Positions 45,995-55,564 of a stretch of DNA of 64,000 nt are shown piece by piece (position 1 is the stretch's first letter; each line of letters starts with the position of its first letter). The translations under genes and the position numbers were made by a program. This DNA comes from Rhizobium sp. BG4. Lineage in GTDB: Bacteria; Pseudomonadota; Alphaproteobacteria; Rhizobiales; Rhizobiaceae. Under the pieces are notes generated by a model that worked only from the letters and a program-made list of their open reading frames with translations, was not told where the DNA came from and did not search any database. The stretch covers positions 620,001 through 684,000 of the forward strand of contig NZ_CP044125.1 in the NCBI RefSeq assembly GCF_016864575.1. Reading direction: 5' to 3'.

Positions 45995-47593
45995 TCAACC
46001 TTGGCTGTTGATCGGAAGGGCGACGAAGCGGCTGCCGTCCTTCGACTGGATCTGGAAGAGCGCCCGGGTGCGGCCGTCCTTCTTCGCCTGGTTCAGAACC
46101 TTGACGACATCGTCAGCGCTCGAAACCTGCTGGTTGTTGACCGAGGTGATCGTCTCGCCTTCCTTGATGCCCTTGTCGGCAGCGTCGGAATTCGGGTCGA
46201 TACCGGTGATCGCCAGGCCCTTGCCGTCATCGGCCGGGCCGACCGTCAGGCCGAGATCGGCAAGCGCCTTCTCGGAAGCCGGTGCCTGCGGCTCCTGCTG
46301 CTGATCGCTGTCGTCGTTGGAAGCGTCCTTCTGGTCTGCCGGCAGCGTGCCGAGCTCGACGGTCAGAGACTGCGCCTTGCCGTCGCGCCAGATCGACACT
46401 TCGACCTTCTTGCCCGGCTGCATCGCGCCGATGCGGCGGCTGAGGTCGCGGGCATCCTTGACGGTCTCGCCGTTGACGGCGGTGACGACGTCACCGGCCT
46501 TCATTCCGGCCTTCTGGCCGGGCGTGCCGTCCTGGGCAGACACGACGAGCGCGCCGTTGGCTTCGGAAAGGCCGAGAGAGTCGGCGATGTCCTTGGTCAC
46601 CGGCTGGATCTGCACGCCGAGGTAACCGCGCGAAACCGTACCGTCCTTCATCAGGTCGGCGACGACGTCCTTGGCAGTCGAGGCCGGAATGGCGAAGGCG
46701 ATGCCGACGCTGCCGCCCGACGGCGAGAAGATCGCGGTGTTGATGCCGACGACCTGGCCGTTGAGGTTGAAGGTCGGGCCACCGGAGTTGCCGCGGTTCA
46801 CGGCGGCATCCACCTGCAGGTAGTCGTCATACGGACCGGAGCCGATGTCGCGGCCGCGGGCGGAGACGATACCCGCGGTCACCGTGCCGCCGAGGCCGAA
46901 CGGATTGCCGACTGCGACAACCCAGTCGCCGACGCGGACATTGTTGTCGTCGGCCCAGTTGACGTAGGTGAACTTCTTGCCCTTGCCGTCGACCTTCAGC
47001 ACGGCGAGGTCGGTGCGCGGGTCCTTGCCGATCAGCTTGGCGTCAAGCTCGGTACCGTCGTTCATGACAGCAACGAAAGCCGAACCGTCGGAAACGACGT
47101 GGTTGTTGGTGACGATATAGCCGTCTTCGGAGATGAAGAAGCCGGAGCCCTGGGCAACAGGACGCAGACGGCCGGGGCCGCCAGGACCACCGGGGCCACC
47201 CGGACCGCGATCGCCGAAGTGGCGCGGCGGACGCTGCTGGCCATCCTGGCCGTCACCGCCGTTCGGACCCTGCTCGCCGAACTGCTTGAAGAAGCGCTTC
47301 AGCGGGTGATCGTCCGGCAGGTCGTCAAAACCACGGCCGTTGAAATCGAAGGAGAAACCGTTGCCGTCGTCGGAGGCCGGCTTGATGCGGGATTCGACAC
47401 GGACAGAAACGACGGCCGGCGAAACGGCGTCGACGACATTGGCAAAGCTCGGAACCTGCGGCGCCTGAACATTGACGGCTTCGGCATAGGAACGGGTGAT
47501 CTCAAGCGGCACGCCAGTGGCAAGCACGGCGGCTGCGAGACCTGCGACGGTCGAAGCCTTGAGCGCAGTGGCAAGGGAGGGAGTCTTGAACAT
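45995..47593 (-). CDS. degP: Do-family serine protease DegP/HtrA
   Basis: This 532-residue periplasmic protease-chaperone begins with a signal peptide (MFKTPSLATALKASTVAGLA to about residue 38) and a charged, glycine-rich insertion (about 110-150). The trypsin-like triad is His (IVTNNHVVSDG), Asp (DPRTDLAVLKV) and Ser (AAVNRGNSGGPTFN), and two PDZ domains follow (about 275-370 and 420-525). It degrades misfolded envelope proteins. The start ATG 47593 follows GAAGG; upstream residues look non-coding. It sits between a two-component system and the ccm genes. Confidence 0.95.
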   Translation of the reverse strand: MFKTPSLATALKASTVAGLAAAVLATGVPLEITRSYAEAVNVQAPQVPSFANVVDAVSPAVVSVRVESRIKPASDDGNGFSFDFNGRGFDDLPDDHPLKRFFKQFGEQGPNGGDGQDGQQRPPRHFGDRGPGGPGGPGGPGRLRPVAQGSGFFISEDGYIVTNNHVVSDGSAFVAVMNDGTELDAKLIGKDPRTDLAVLKVDGKGKKFTYVNWADDNNVRVGDWVVAVGNPFGLGGTVTAGIVSARGRDIGSGPYDDYLQVDAAVNRGNSGGPTFNLNGQVVGINTAIFSPSGGSVGIAFAIPASTAKDVVADLMKDGTVSRGYLGVQIQPVTKDIADSLGLSEANGALVVSAQDGTPGQKAGMKAGDVVTAVNGETVKDARDLSRRIGAMQPGKKVEVSIWRDGKAQSLTVELGTLPADQKDASNDDSDQQQEPQAPASEKALADLGLTVGPADDGKGLAITGIDPNSDAADKGIKEGETITSVNNQQVSSADDVVKVLNQAKKDGRTRALFQIQSKDGSRFVALPINSQG

Positions 47594-47772
47594 TATAGGC
47601 ACCTTCTCTTCTTCATTTAGTCGGTCCGGCCCCCGGTCGGGATCGGCTGATGAAGGAAGATATAGGATGCGAGACCTTACTGCGAACTGTCTGGGCAATG
47701 AAAAATTTGTAATGTTGAGAGCGCCACAGCTTTCGGCTGCAACGCACGCAACGGGCCGGATTTCCGCAGGAC

Positions 47773-48246
47773 TCAGGCCTGGCGGTCAGTCCGCATCAAC
47801 TCGTCGAGCTTGGCCTGTTCGTCTGCCGTAAGACGGCTGCCGGTCGGTTTGCCGGTCCGGCGGCGTGCGAAGACGATGAGCGAAATGCCACCTGCCAGGA
47901 TCAGCACGATGGGCGCGCCCCAGAGCATCACCGTGCGGATACTGAAGCGCGGCTTCAACAGCACGAATTCGCCGTAGCGGGAAACGATATAGTTCAACAC
48001 CTGCTCGTCACTGTCGCCATCCTTGATGCGCTCGCGGACAAGAAGGCGCAGATCCTTGGCCAGATCGGCATTGGAATCGTCGATCGACTGGTTCTGGCAC
48101 ACCATGCACCGCAACTCCGCCGACAACGTCCGCGCCCGGCTCTCCATCGCCGGATCGGGGAGCACTTCGTCGGGGTTTACGGCGAAGGCGGGGAGTGGCG
48201 AGAGGAACGCGGCAAGTACGAGGAAGAGCCGCAGCGAGCGCCACAA
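47773..48246 (-). CDS. ccmH: Cytochrome c maturation protein CcmH (CycL)
   Basis: This 157-residue membrane-anchored thiol protein has a signal peptide ([20 protein letters not shown]) and the RCMVCQNQ motif, whose two cysteines reduce apocytochrome c for heme attachment. One C-terminal transmembrane helix follows ([19 protein letters not shown]). The start is TTG 48246. Unlike most ccm operons, where this gene directly follows ccmF, it is separated from ccmF by a repeat element. Confidence 0.93.
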   Translation of the reverse strand: MWRSLRLFLVLAAFLSPLPAFAVNPDEVLPDPAMESRARTLSAELRCMVCQNQSIDDSNADLAKDLRLLVRERIKDGDSDEQVLNYIVSRYGEFVLLKPRFSIRTVMLWGAPIVLILAGGISLIVFARRRTGKPTGSRLTADEQAKLDELMRTDRQA

Positions 48247-48249
48247 TCC

Positions 48250-48399
48250 CCTTCCCCCTCGGGGAGAAGGTGTCCGTCAGGACGGATGAGGGGCCACGCG
48301 TGCTGCCGGTTGCTTCTCGCTGATGCTCGAAGGCTTCGCAGCTGCGCTGCTTATCCCCCTCATCTGCTCTTCGGGCATCTTCTCCCCGCTGGGGAGAAG
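48250..48399. repeat. Rhizobial mosaic repeat (RIME-like) inserted between ccmF and ccmH
   Basis: The 171-base gap starts with a CTTCCCCC...GGGGAGAAGG palindrome (48250-48270) and ends with a perfect CTTCTCCCC-GCT-GGGGAGAAG palindrome (48379-48399). Between them are GTCCGTCAGGACGGATGAGG and CCCTCATCTGCTCTTCGGGC stretches. Paired palindromes with this wording are the hallmark of rhizobial intergenic mosaic elements. It would form stable stems in the ccm transcript. Confidence 0.75.
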
Positions 48400-48417
48400 G
48401 GAGAAACCACGAGCGTC

Positions 48418-50415
48418 TCATTCCGCCGGCTCCATCGCCGGAGCCGATGGCTTCGCCGCCTTCGCCTTGCGCCGCGGCGCACCAATGCGCAGACGCCGGT
48501 CGCTTAGCGACACAAAGCCCCCGATCGACATGATCAACGCCCCGCCCCAGATGCAGAGAATGAACGGCTTCCACCAGATGCGCACAACGATGCCACCGTC
48601 ATTGGTGGGGTCACCGAGCGAGACATAGAGCTGGCTCAACCCAAAGGTCAGGATACCCGCCTCCGTCGTCGGCATCTGCTGGGCGACATAGACGCGCTTT
48701 GCAGACCAGACATCGGCGACTTCGACACCGCCGCGGCGGATGCTGAAGTGACCGCGGTCTTCCTTGTAATTCGGACCGGTCGCCGGCTGCATGCCGTCGA
48801 AATGCAGCGAATAGCCGCCGGCATCCGTGGTCTGGCCCGGCTTCATCTCCAACACATGTTCCGTCGCAAAGGTCGAGACCGCGACGATGCCAAGAACGGT
48901 GATGCCGAGACCGGCATGCGCAAGCGCGGTACCGAAGGCGGAGCGCGGCAGGCCGGTCAATCTCCGCCAGGCGACGTTCGCCGCCACCTTGCCGATACCG
49001 GCGCGATACCAGAGATCAGCGGCAGCGCCGAAGACGAGGAAGAGACCGGCAGCAAGGCCGAGAACCGAAAGAACCGGCCCGCCATGCTCGATATAGAAGA
49101 AGATCAGCGCCGCCACGAAAGCGAGGCCCGCGACGACGTAGAGCCGCTGCAGCACGCCGAGCAAATCGCCGCGCTTCCAGGCCAGCAGCGGCCCGAAGGG
49201 CACCACCAGCAGCAGCGGGATCATCAGCAGCCCGAAGGTCATGTTGAAGAAGGGCGGGCCGACGGAGATCTTGTCGCCGGTCAGCGTTTCCAGAAGCAAC
49301 GGATAGAGCGTTCCCGTCAGCACCGTACCGCAGGCAACCGTCAGGATCAGGTTGTTCAGCACCAGCGCGCCCTCGCGCGAAATCGGCGCGAAGAGACCAC
49401 CTGCCGAAAGCAGCGGCGCACGGAAGGCGAAGAGCGACAGCGCGCCACCGATGAAGATCATCAGGATGCAGAGGATGAAGACGCCGCGGCTCGGGTCGCT
49501 GGCAAAGGCATGGACCGAGGTCAGCACGCCGGAGCGCACCAGGAAGGTGCCCATCAGCGACAGCGAGAAGGTCAGGATCGCCAGCAGCACCGTCCAGATT
49601 TTCAGCGCCTCGCGCTTTTCCATGACGAGCGCCGAATGCAGCAGCGCGGTTCCCGCCAGCCATGGCATGAACGAAGCATTCTCGACCGGATCCCAGAACC
49701 ACCAGCCGCCCCAGCCGAGCTCGTAATAAGCCCAGTAGGAACCCATGGCGATGCCGAGCGTCAGAAAGGTCCAGGCAGCCAGCGTCCACGGGCGCACCCA
49801 GCGCGCCCAGGCAGCATCGATCCGGCCTTCCATCAGCGCCGCGACGGCGAAGGAGAAGCAGACGGAGAAGCCGACATAGCCGAGATAGAGAAGCGGCGGA
49901 TGGATGGCGAGGCCGATATCCTGCAGCACCGGGTTCAGGTCACGCCCCTCTGCCGGTGCCGGATCGAGACGGACGAAGGGGTTGGAGGTCAGCAGGATGA
50001 AGAGGATGAAGGCAACCGAGACCCAGGCCTGCACTGCCAAGACATTGGCCCGCAGCGTATCCGGCAGATTGCGTCCGAACAGCGCCACCATGGCGCTGAA
50101 GAGCGCGAGGATCAGCAGCCAGAGCATCATCGATCCCTCGTGATTGCCCCAGACGCCGGAATATTTGTAGATCAGCGGCACCAGCGAATGCGAGTTCTCC
50201 CAGACATTCTCGACCGAGAAGTCGGAGACGACATGCGCATAGGTCAGGACGCCGAAGGAGAAGGCGACGAGGCCGAAGAGAACGATCGAGCCTAGCGGCG
50301 CGACGTCCATCATCGCCTGGTCGCGTCGGCGGGCGCCGATGACGGGGACGACCGAGAGAATGATCGCCGTCGCCAGCGCCAGCACGAGTGCGTAGTGGCC
50401 GATCTCGATGATCAT
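48418..50415 (-). CDS. ccmF: Heme lyase CcmF (CycK)
   Basis: This 665-residue polytopic inner-membrane protein works with CcmH and CcmI to attach heme to apocytochromes c. It contains the tryptophan-rich heme-handling motif [20 protein letters not shown], the conserved [14 protein letters not shown] and [14 protein letters not shown] segments with axial histidines, and [14 protein letters not shown]. Length and about 15 helices match the family. ATG 50415 overlaps the ccmE stop by 4 bases. Confidence 0.95.
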   Translation of the reverse strand: MIIEIGHYALVLALATAIILSVVPVIGARRRDQAMMDVAPLGSIVLFGLVAFSFGVLTYAHVVSDFSVENVWENSHSLVPLIYKYSGVWGNHEGSMMLWLLILALFSAMVALFGRNLPDTLRANVLAVQAWVSVAFILFILLTSNPFVRLDPAPAEGRDLNPVLQDIGLAIHPPLLYLGYVGFSVCFSFAVAALMEGRIDAAWARWVRPWTLAAWTFLTLGIAMGSYWAYYELGWGGWWFWDPVENASFMPWLAGTALLHSALVMEKREALKIWTVLLAILTFSLSLMGTFLVRSGVLTSVHAFASDPSRGVFILCILMIFIGGALSLFAFRAPLLSAGGLFAPISREGALVLNNLILTVACGTVLTGTLYPLLLETLTGDKISVGPPFFNMTFGLLMIPLLLVVPFGPLLAWKRGDLLGVLQRLYVVAGLAFVAALIFFYIEHGGPVLSVLGLAAGLFLVFGAAADLWYRAGIGKVAANVAWRRLTGLPRSAFGTALAHAGLGITVLGIVAVSTFATEHVLEMKPGQTTDAGGYSLHFDGMQPATGPNYKEDRGHFSIRRGGVEVADVWSAKRVYVAQQMPTTEAGILTFGLSQLYVSLGDPTNDGGIVVRIWWKPFILCIWGGALIMSIGGFVSLSDRRLRIGAPRRKAKAAKPSAPAMEPAE

Positions 50416-50864
50416 TGCGCGCCCTCGCCTTCCTTCCACAGCCCCTGGGATTTCAGCCGGTCGGCCACTTCCTTCGGCATGTATTTCTCATCATGCTTGG
50501 CAAGCACGGTATCGGCAATGAATTCGTGGCTCGATGCCTCGAACTTGCCTTCGGTCACCACGCCCTGCCCTTCACGGAAGAGATCGGGAAGAATACCGGT
50601 ATATTTGACCTTGACCGGCTGACCGCCGCCGTCGGTCACGGCGAATTCGACGGTCGAGCCGACACCGCGCACGACGCTACCCTCGCCGACGAGACCGCCG
50701 AGACGGATGCGCGTCTCCGGCGCCACCGGCGTCTTGGCAAGATCGGCCGGCATGTAGAAATAAGCGACGGACTGGCTGAAGGCGAACATCACGAGCAGCA
50801 CCGCGGCAATGATAAAGCCCATGCCGCCGCCGATTACCGCCAGGCGCTTCTGCTTGCGCGTCAT
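50412..50864 (-). CDS. ccmE: Heme chaperone CcmE (CycJ)
   Basis: This 150-residue periplasmic chaperone is anchored by one N-terminal helix ([20 protein letters not shown]). It folds as an OB barrel ([36 protein letters not shown]) and ends with [10 protein letters not shown], where the histidine covalently binds heme in transit and the tyrosine assists. It overlaps both ccmI and ccmF by 4 bases, so the operon is tightly coupled. Confidence 0.96.
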   Translation of the reverse strand: MTRKQKRLAVIGGGMGFIIAAVLLVMFAFSQSVAYFYMPADLAKTPVAPETRIRLGGLVGEGSVVRGVGSTVEFAVTDGGGQPVKVKYTGILPDLFREGQGVVTEGKFEASSHEFIADTVLAKHDEKYMPKEVADRLKSQGLWKEGEGAQ

Positions 50865-51997
50865 TCCGTTACCCCCTCGTTCGCAATACCCAGCTCGCGC
50901 CCCAGTGCGAGCAGCTGCTTGCCTTGATCGCCGTCAGCCGGGAACACGGCGAGCCCGCGTTTCAGCGCGTCGGCCGCGCGATCCTTGTCGTTCAATACGG
51001 CATAAGAGCGGACGAGCCGCACCCAGCCCTCGAAATTGTTGGGATCGGCCTTCAGCTTGGCGTCCAGGCTATCGACCATGCCGCGGATCATCTGCTGCTG
51101 GTCCGCCGGGCTCATGGTCTGGGCCGCGGCCACATCCTCCTGCGTCGGTCCGCCGGGCGCATTTGCACCGGCGGCAACCGGCGCGCCGCCATTCTTGGCG
51201 ATATGATCGTTGACCAGCGGCAGCCACGGCGCATCGGCAGGCGATTCCTTGGCGATCGCCTCGAAGGCAGCCTTGGCCTGCTCAGCCTGTCCGGCCTGCT
51301 CCATGCTCAGCGCCACGTAGAATTTGGCGCGCGGATTGTCGGGCTCGATCGACAGCGACTGTTCCAGCGTCTGGCGCACCTCCGGCGTCACCATGCCGTT
51401 GGAACCGGCCATCAGCGACTCCGCCAGGCCGTCGAGGCGCATCGCGCTCGGTCCAAGCAGGCGGATAGCATTGCGATAGGCCTTCTCGGCATCGGCGATG
51501 CGCATCGCATTGAAATAGATCGGCGCCAGCACGTCCCAGCCCTTGCCGTCATCCGGGTTGAGCGCCAGATGGCGCTCCGCCTTGGAGACGAGGATCGCCA
51601 TGTCGTTGCCGGGATTTTCGAGCCGTGCCTGGAGCGGTTGCGATGGCAGGCCGGGCCGTCCCATCGCAACGTAAAGACAGAGCCCGATGGCTGGCAGCAG
51701 TAGCAGGATGAAAGCCTCGCTGAAGCGGTGATGGCGCGCCGCCTTCGGCTCGGCGGCAGGACCCGTCACCGAAACGGCGATCAAGCGGCGGCCGATCTCG
51801 GCGCGCGCATAGTCGGCTTCGTCGGAGGTGATCAGGCCGCCCGAGAGGTCGCGGTCGAGCTCGCGCAGCTGGTCGCGATAGACCGCAGCCTCGCCTGCGC
51901 GCGTGTCGTCAAGCGTCTTTCCGCCGCGCAGGAGCGGGTAAAGCAGCAGCGCGGCCACAGCCGCCGTCATTGCAGCAACAAGAATCCAGAAAAGCAT
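50861..51997 (-). CDS. ccmI: Cytochrome c maturation protein CcmI (CycH)
   Basis: This 378-residue protein presents apocytochrome c to the heme lyase. Two N-terminal helices ([20 protein letters not shown], then [19 protein letters not shown]) flank a leucine-zipper-like cytoplasmic loop ([20 protein letters not shown]). The periplasmic part has TPR repeats ([20 protein letters not shown] and [20 protein letters not shown]). ATG 51997 opens directly with the first helix; it is the first gene of ccmIEF-H. Confidence 0.93.
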   Translation of the reverse strand: MLFWILVAAMTAAVAALLLYPLLRGGKTLDDTRAGEAAVYRDQLRELDRDLSGGLITSDEADYARAEIGRRLIAVSVTGPAAEPKAARHHRFSEAFILLLLPAIGLCLYVAMGRPGLPSQPLQARLENPGNDMAILVSKAERHLALNPDDGKGWDVLAPIYFNAMRIADAEKAYRNAIRLLGPSAMRLDGLAESLMAGSNGMVTPEVRQTLEQSLSIEPDNPRAKFYVALSMEQAGQAEQAKAAFEAIAKESPADAPWLPLVNDHIAKNGGAPVAAGANAPGGPTQEDVAAAQTMSPADQQQMIRGMVDSLDAKLKADPNNFEGWVRLVRSYAVLNDKDRAADALKRGLAVFPADGDQGKQLLALGRELGIANEGVTE

Positions 51998-52130
51998 AAC
52001 GGCCCCAATACTTGAAGCGCGCGGCCATTCCAACTGGCAAAGCCGGAATGACGAAGATTTGAGGCGTTTCGCCGCAATATTCGCTGCGGCTTACGACACA
52101 CGACATTCAGTGCAGGCTAAGCCGAAAATG

Positions 52131-52207
52131 GTGATTTTCCACGACCCGGAGCGAGCGCAGCGTACTAAAGGTACGTGAGCACCGGAAGCGTGGAGAAGCG
52201 CAATTTA
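52131..52207. repeat. Long imperfect palindromic element upstream of ccmI
   Basis: A palindrome of about 75 bases is centred on GTAC-TAAAG-GTAC (52162-52174). The left arm TTTTCCACGACCCGGAGCG mirrors the right arm CACCGGAAGCGTGGAGAA with a few mismatches. It lies in the 239-base gap between ccmI and a lipoprotein gene, and is the kind of sequence that recurs as a palindromic repeat in rhizobial genomes. Copy number cannot be judged here. Confidence 0.55.
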
Positions 52208-52236
52208 CAGCCCGGCATGGGCTGAATACCGATTGG

Positions 52237-52662
52237 CTAGCCAAGCGGCGACCAGCTGCCATCATCGTTGCGACAGGCCGAACCGCGCGCCACGGTCTCC
52301 TTGCCGTCGACGGTCAGCGTGTGCGTGTACTGGCGGCAGTTCTGCGAGCCGACCTGATAGGGCGCCGCGGCGATAACCTTGCCGCTGACATTGCGTCCAC
52401 TCCAGACGACCGGCTGGCCAACGGCGGCCCCTTCCAGCGCCCGGTATTCGGCTTCGAGCGCGCGCTGCTTGTCGCTGTCGCTGAGTTCGATGCCGGTACG
52501 GCCGACGATGCCGCCCTGAAGCGCGGTGATGAACTGTGCCGAGGCCGAAGGCTTGCGGGAGAAAACGCCGGTCGAGCTGGCGCTCTTCGTCGTCGTGCAG
52601 CCGCTCAGGGCAACGGCAACGAAAAGCGAGGAAACGATCATGGCATTCGCGCGTGATATCAT
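52237..52662 (-). CDS. Small outer-membrane lipoprotein, surface-antigen-like
   Basis: This 141-residue protein has a lipoprotein signal (MIVSSLFVAVALSGC). The mature part resembles the C-terminal part of the 17-kDa surface antigen family: SDKQRALEAEYRALEGAAVG, VWSGRNVSGKVIAAAPYQVG and CRQYTHTLTVDGKETVARG, ending in a DGSW motif. The two conserved cysteines in NCRQY and SACRND may form a disulfide. The role is structural or unknown. ATG 52662 or 52641 could be used; both leave the signal intact. Confidence 0.75.
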   Translation of the reverse strand: MISRANAMIVSSLFVAVALSGCTTTKSASSTGVFSRKPSASAQFITALQGGIVGRTGIELSDSDKQRALEAEYRALEGAAVGQPVVWSGRNVSGKVIAAAPYQVGSQNCRQYTHTLTVDGKETVARGSACRNDDGSWSPLG

Positions 52663-52780
52663 TCGGTCGAACCAGCAGAAAGAAACAAATCAATGCCGGC
52701 AGATGCGCACAGGCACTTGTCGGCTTTAAGGCAAAGCATGCTATGCAAATGCCTATGTCTTTGTGACATCAAGCAATTGG

Positions 52781-54184
52781 TCACGCAACATCCTTTGTGA
52801 GACCGGGCAAAATTAGCTTTGCTTTGAGCCCGCCGGCAGCACCGCGGGAAAGCTCCAGGCGGCCCTGATATTCATTGGCGATCTCGGTGACGATCGAAAG
52901 ACCGAGCCCGGTTCCGGGCTTGCTTTCGTCCAGACGCTTGCCGCGCTTCAGCGCTTCCTTGATCTGATCGGGCTCCAGCCCCGGCCCATCGTCCTCGACG
53001 ATGAGCTCGACCCAATGCCGGCGGCCGCTGGTCTCGGCACCCTTCACGTCCTCGGCGGCTTCCGATGCGCTCACCTTCACCTTGTGAACGGCAAAGCGCG
53101 CCGCATTCTCCAGGAGGTTGCCGACCGTCTCCTCGAGATCCTGCTGCTCCATGGCAACGGCCAGATGCGGCTGCGTGACGGAAAGCTCGAATTCCTTGTC
53201 GACGTTCAGGCGGCGCATGACGCGCACCAGCCGTTCCAGCGCCGGTTCCGCATCGGTGCGGGCAAGCACGGATTCGCGCTGCGCGGCAATGCGGGCGCGG
53301 TTGAGATAGGATTGCACCTGCCCCTGCATCGCTTCCGCCTGGTTCCTGACGAGCTCACCATGCGAACGCTCCAGCACCCGCGCCTCGTTCAAGAGCACGG
53401 CAATCGGCGTCTTCAGCGAATGCGCCAGATTACCGACCTGCATGCGGGCGCGCTCGACGATGCGGCGGTTGCTGTCGATCAGCGCATTGACCTCATTGGC
53501 CAGCGGCAGGATCTCGCGCGGGAAATCGCCCTTCAGCTGCTCGCTCTCGCCGGCGCGAATGCGCTCCAGCGCAGCACGCGCCTTGTCGAGCGGCTTCAGG
53601 CCGAAGAGAATGGCGAGCGCATTGACGATCAGACTGCCGACACCGAAGCCGGCGAGCGCCAGATAGAGACTGTGGGAAAAGTTGCTGACGTCGGATTCGA
53701 CGACCTCGACATTGCCGGTGACGCGAACGCGCGCCGCGCGGCCGTCGGTATCGAGCACCACCTCGGTCTCGGCCACCTGCACCCGGTTCCCGCTGGCATC
53801 CGTCACCTGGTAGTAGCGTTCGTAATTCTTGTCGAAGGGCGCTTCGAGAACGGAGGGAACGGGAATGGTCGCCGAGCCCAGCGAGGGCGAGACCAGCGGC
53901 GCCGTCGTATAGGTCCCGAGCGGCTCCACCACCCAGTACCAGCCGGTGCGCGGCTGCGCGAAACGCAGGTCGCCGAGCTGCGGGCTGCCGGCCAGCGCGC
54001 CCTGGTCGCCGATGGTGACGGAATTGATGACGTTATAGAGCTGAGCGCGCAACAGGTCCTGGAACCCACGCTCGGCGCTGCGGCGATAGAGCGTCGAGAT
54101 CAACAGGCCGATCACCACAAGCGCCACCGTCGACCATACGGTCGTCAGCAGTAGAACGCGTGCGGTGAGCGATTTTATTCGCAT
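52781..54184 (-). CDS. feuQ: Sensor histidine kinase FeuQ
   Basis: This 467-residue inner-membrane kinase has an N-terminal helix (VLLLTTVWSTVALVVIGLLI), a periplasmic sensor (about 35-170) and a second helix (LYLALAGFGVGSLIVNALAI). The DHp box is QVGNLAHSLKTPIAVLLNEA and the ATPase motifs are NLLENAARFA, EDDGPGLEP and KPGTGLGLSIVTEI. The match in wording and arrangement is to FeuQ of Sinorhizobium, which with FeuP controls cyclic glucan export and osmoadaptation in symbiosis. PhoQ-like kinases are the alternative. The gene abuts feuP. Confidence 0.85.
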   Translation of the reverse strand: MRIKSLTARVLLLTTVWSTVALVVIGLLISTLYRRSAERGFQDLLRAQLYNVINSVTIGDQGALAGSPQLGDLRFAQPRTGWYWVVEPLGTYTTAPLVSPSLGSATIPVPSVLEAPFDKNYERYYQVTDASGNRVQVAETEVVLDTDGRAARVRVTGNVEVVESDVSNFSHSLYLALAGFGVGSLIVNALAILFGLKPLDKARAALERIRAGESEQLKGDFPREILPLANEVNALIDSNRRIVERARMQVGNLAHSLKTPIAVLLNEARVLERSHGELVRNQAEAMQGQVQSYLNRARIAAQRESVLARTDAEPALERLVRVMRRLNVDKEFELSVTQPHLAVAMEQQDLEETVGNLLENAARFAVHKVKVSASEAAEDVKGAETSGRRHWVELIVEDDGPGLEPDQIKEALKRGKRLDESKPGTGLGLSIVTEIANEYQGRLELSRGAAGGLKAKLILPGLTKDVA

Positions 54185-54846
54185 CAGGCCGGCGCTTGAA
54201 TGCGGTATCCGAGACCGCGCACCGTTTCGATCAGATCGACGCCCATCTTCTTGCGCAGGCGTCCGACGAAGACTTCGATCGTATTGGAATCACGGTCGAA
54301 ATCCTGGTCGTACATATGCTCGACAAGCTCCGAGCGCGAGACGACCTCGCCCATGTGGTGCATGAGATAGGAAAGCAGCCGGTATTCGTGCGAGGTGAGC
54401 TTCAGCGCCACGCCGTTGACGACAGCCTTGGAGGTCTTGGTATCGAGCCTGACAGGACCGCAGACGATCTCGGAGGATGAATGACCGGCAGCTCGGCGGA
54501 TCAGCGCGCGGATGCGGGCGAGCACTTCTTCGACATGGAACGGCTTGGTCACATAGTCGTCGGCGCCGGCATCGATGCCCGCTACCTTGTCGCTCCAGCG
54601 GTCGCGTGCCGTCAGGATCAGAACCGGCATGCCGCGACCCGCCCCGCGCCACTTTTCGAGCACGGTCACGCCGTCCATCTCAGGGAGGCCGATGTCGAGG
54701 ATGATCGCGTCATAGGGTTCGGTATCGCCGAGGAAGTGTCCTTCCTCGCCGTCGAAGGCCTGATCGACGACATAGCCGGCTTCCTTCAGCGTATCGCTCA
54801 GCTGACGGTTCAGATTGACGTCGTCTTCGACTACCAGAATGCGCAT
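54184..54846 (-). CDS. feuP: Response regulator FeuP
   Basis: This 220-residue OmpR-family regulator has a receiver domain (MRILVVEDDVNLNRQLSDTL, phospho-Asp in AIILDIGLPEMDGV, Lys in DDYVTKPFHV) and a winged helix (LTSHEYRLLSYLMHHMGEVV, NTIEVFVGRLRKKMG). It shares one base with feuQ. In Sinorhizobium FeuP activates ndvA (cyclic glucan exporter) and several small-protein genes. It is very similar to PhoP-type regulators of other bacteria. Confidence 0.88.
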   Translation of the reverse strand: MRILVVEDDVNLNRQLSDTLKEAGYVVDQAFDGEEGHFLGDTEPYDAIILDIGLPEMDGVTVLEKWRGAGRGMPVLILTARDRWSDKVAGIDAGADDYVTKPFHVEEVLARIRALIRRAAGHSSSEIVCGPVRLDTKTSKAVVNGVALKLTSHEYRLLSYLMHHMGEVVSRSELVEHMYDQDFDRDSNTIEVFVGRLRKKMGVDLIETVRGLGYRIQAPA

Positions 54847-54895
54847 CGGTCCGCTTTCACCTTGTTTCAGTCAGTGCTTTATAGGCCGATTCCGC

Positions 54896-55144
54896 CTACA
54901 TCGGAACCTTGACGGTTACCTTGCGGGGGCGTTGGCCATTGCCCTGAACGAGCACGGTGATGATGCATGAATCGCCCGAAGGCTGCACGGAAAGAAGCTG
55001 GCCGCCCGTCTGCTCGACGACCTGCTGCGCGGCGGCGCTGCAATCGCCAGCGACGCGCACCACAAGCGTGCGCGAGTCGTCCGGTGAGGGCGCCGATACA
55101 GCCAGCCCTGCGGCCAAGGCTACGACGCTCAGAGGAGAGGCCAT
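54896..55144 (-). CDS. feuN: Small periplasmic protein, probable FeuN (negative regulator of FeuQ)
   Basis: This 82-residue secreted protein has a signal peptide (MASPLSVVALAAGLAVSA). The mature part of about 60 residues contains two cysteines (AGDCSAAAQQ and SGDSCIITV) likely joined by a disulfide, and a basic, beta-like C terminus (RPRKVTVKVPM). In Sinorhizobium a small periplasmic protein encoded just upstream of feuP restrains FeuQ; position, size and export fit. ATG 55144 is preferred over TTG 55159. It probably leads the feuN-feuP-feuQ operon. Confidence 0.7.
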   Translation of the reverse strand: MASPLSVVALAAGLAVSAPSPDDSRTLVVRVAGDCSAAAQQVVEQTGGQLLSVQPSGDSCIITVLVQGNGQRPRKVTVKVPM

Positions 55145-55286
55145 GTGCAATGCTTCCAACGTAATTCCAACCTGGGCCGACTATGTACTCACGTGACCTG
55201 AATGGCAAATGAATGCACTGTAATGACGGTGGTTTAGAACAATTCTCGACTGTATTGCCGCAACGATATTCACAGCCAAAAGACGA

Positions 55287-55317
55287 GGCGGCAGAAGCTC
55301 TTGATATCGCTGCCGCC
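55287..55317 (-). terminator. Probable terminator after the GTA/holin-like transcript
   Basis: GGCGGCAG (55287-55294) and CTGCCGCC (55310-55317) form a perfect 8-bp stem with a 15-base loop. On the minus strand it is followed by TCGTCTTTTGG. It lies 20 bases downstream of the small membrane gene that ends the GTA cluster. Confidence 0.55.
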
Positions 55318-55336
55318 GCCCTCCCGAAATGCTCGA

Positions 55337-55543
55337 TCAGCGGATCGCCGTGCTCGCCGTCAGCCGTCCATAGACGGCCAGAAGCCCGCCGATCGCGCCG
55401 GCGATATTGACGAGAGAATCGACGATCTGGCTCTGGTCGCCGGCGTCGATATCGATGCCCGCCGCGTGCAGAACGGAAGCGCCGATCGCAATCAGCGCAC
55501 CCCAGATCGTCTTCGAATGATACCAGTCTTTCAAATCACCCAT
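55337..55543 (-). CDS. Small holin-like membrane protein next to the GTA cluster
   Basis: This 68-residue protein starts MGDLKDWYHSKTIWGALIAI, with two predicted transmembrane helices (about 12-29 and 44-60) separated by a short acidic loop (DIDAGDQSQIVDS), ending in a basic tail. Short two-helix proteins with a WYxSKTIWG start are found near phage lysis or tail genes and are called holin-like. AAAGGA lies 6 bases before ATG 55543. It begins 22 bases after g15 on the same strand, so it is plausibly the last gene of the GTA transcript. Confidence 0.55.
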   Translation of the reverse strand: MGDLKDWYHSKTIWGALIAIGASVLHAAGIDIDAGDQSQIVDSLVNIAGAIGGLLAVYGRLTASTAIR

Positions 55544-55564
55544 GACCATTCCTTTCGTTGAAAG

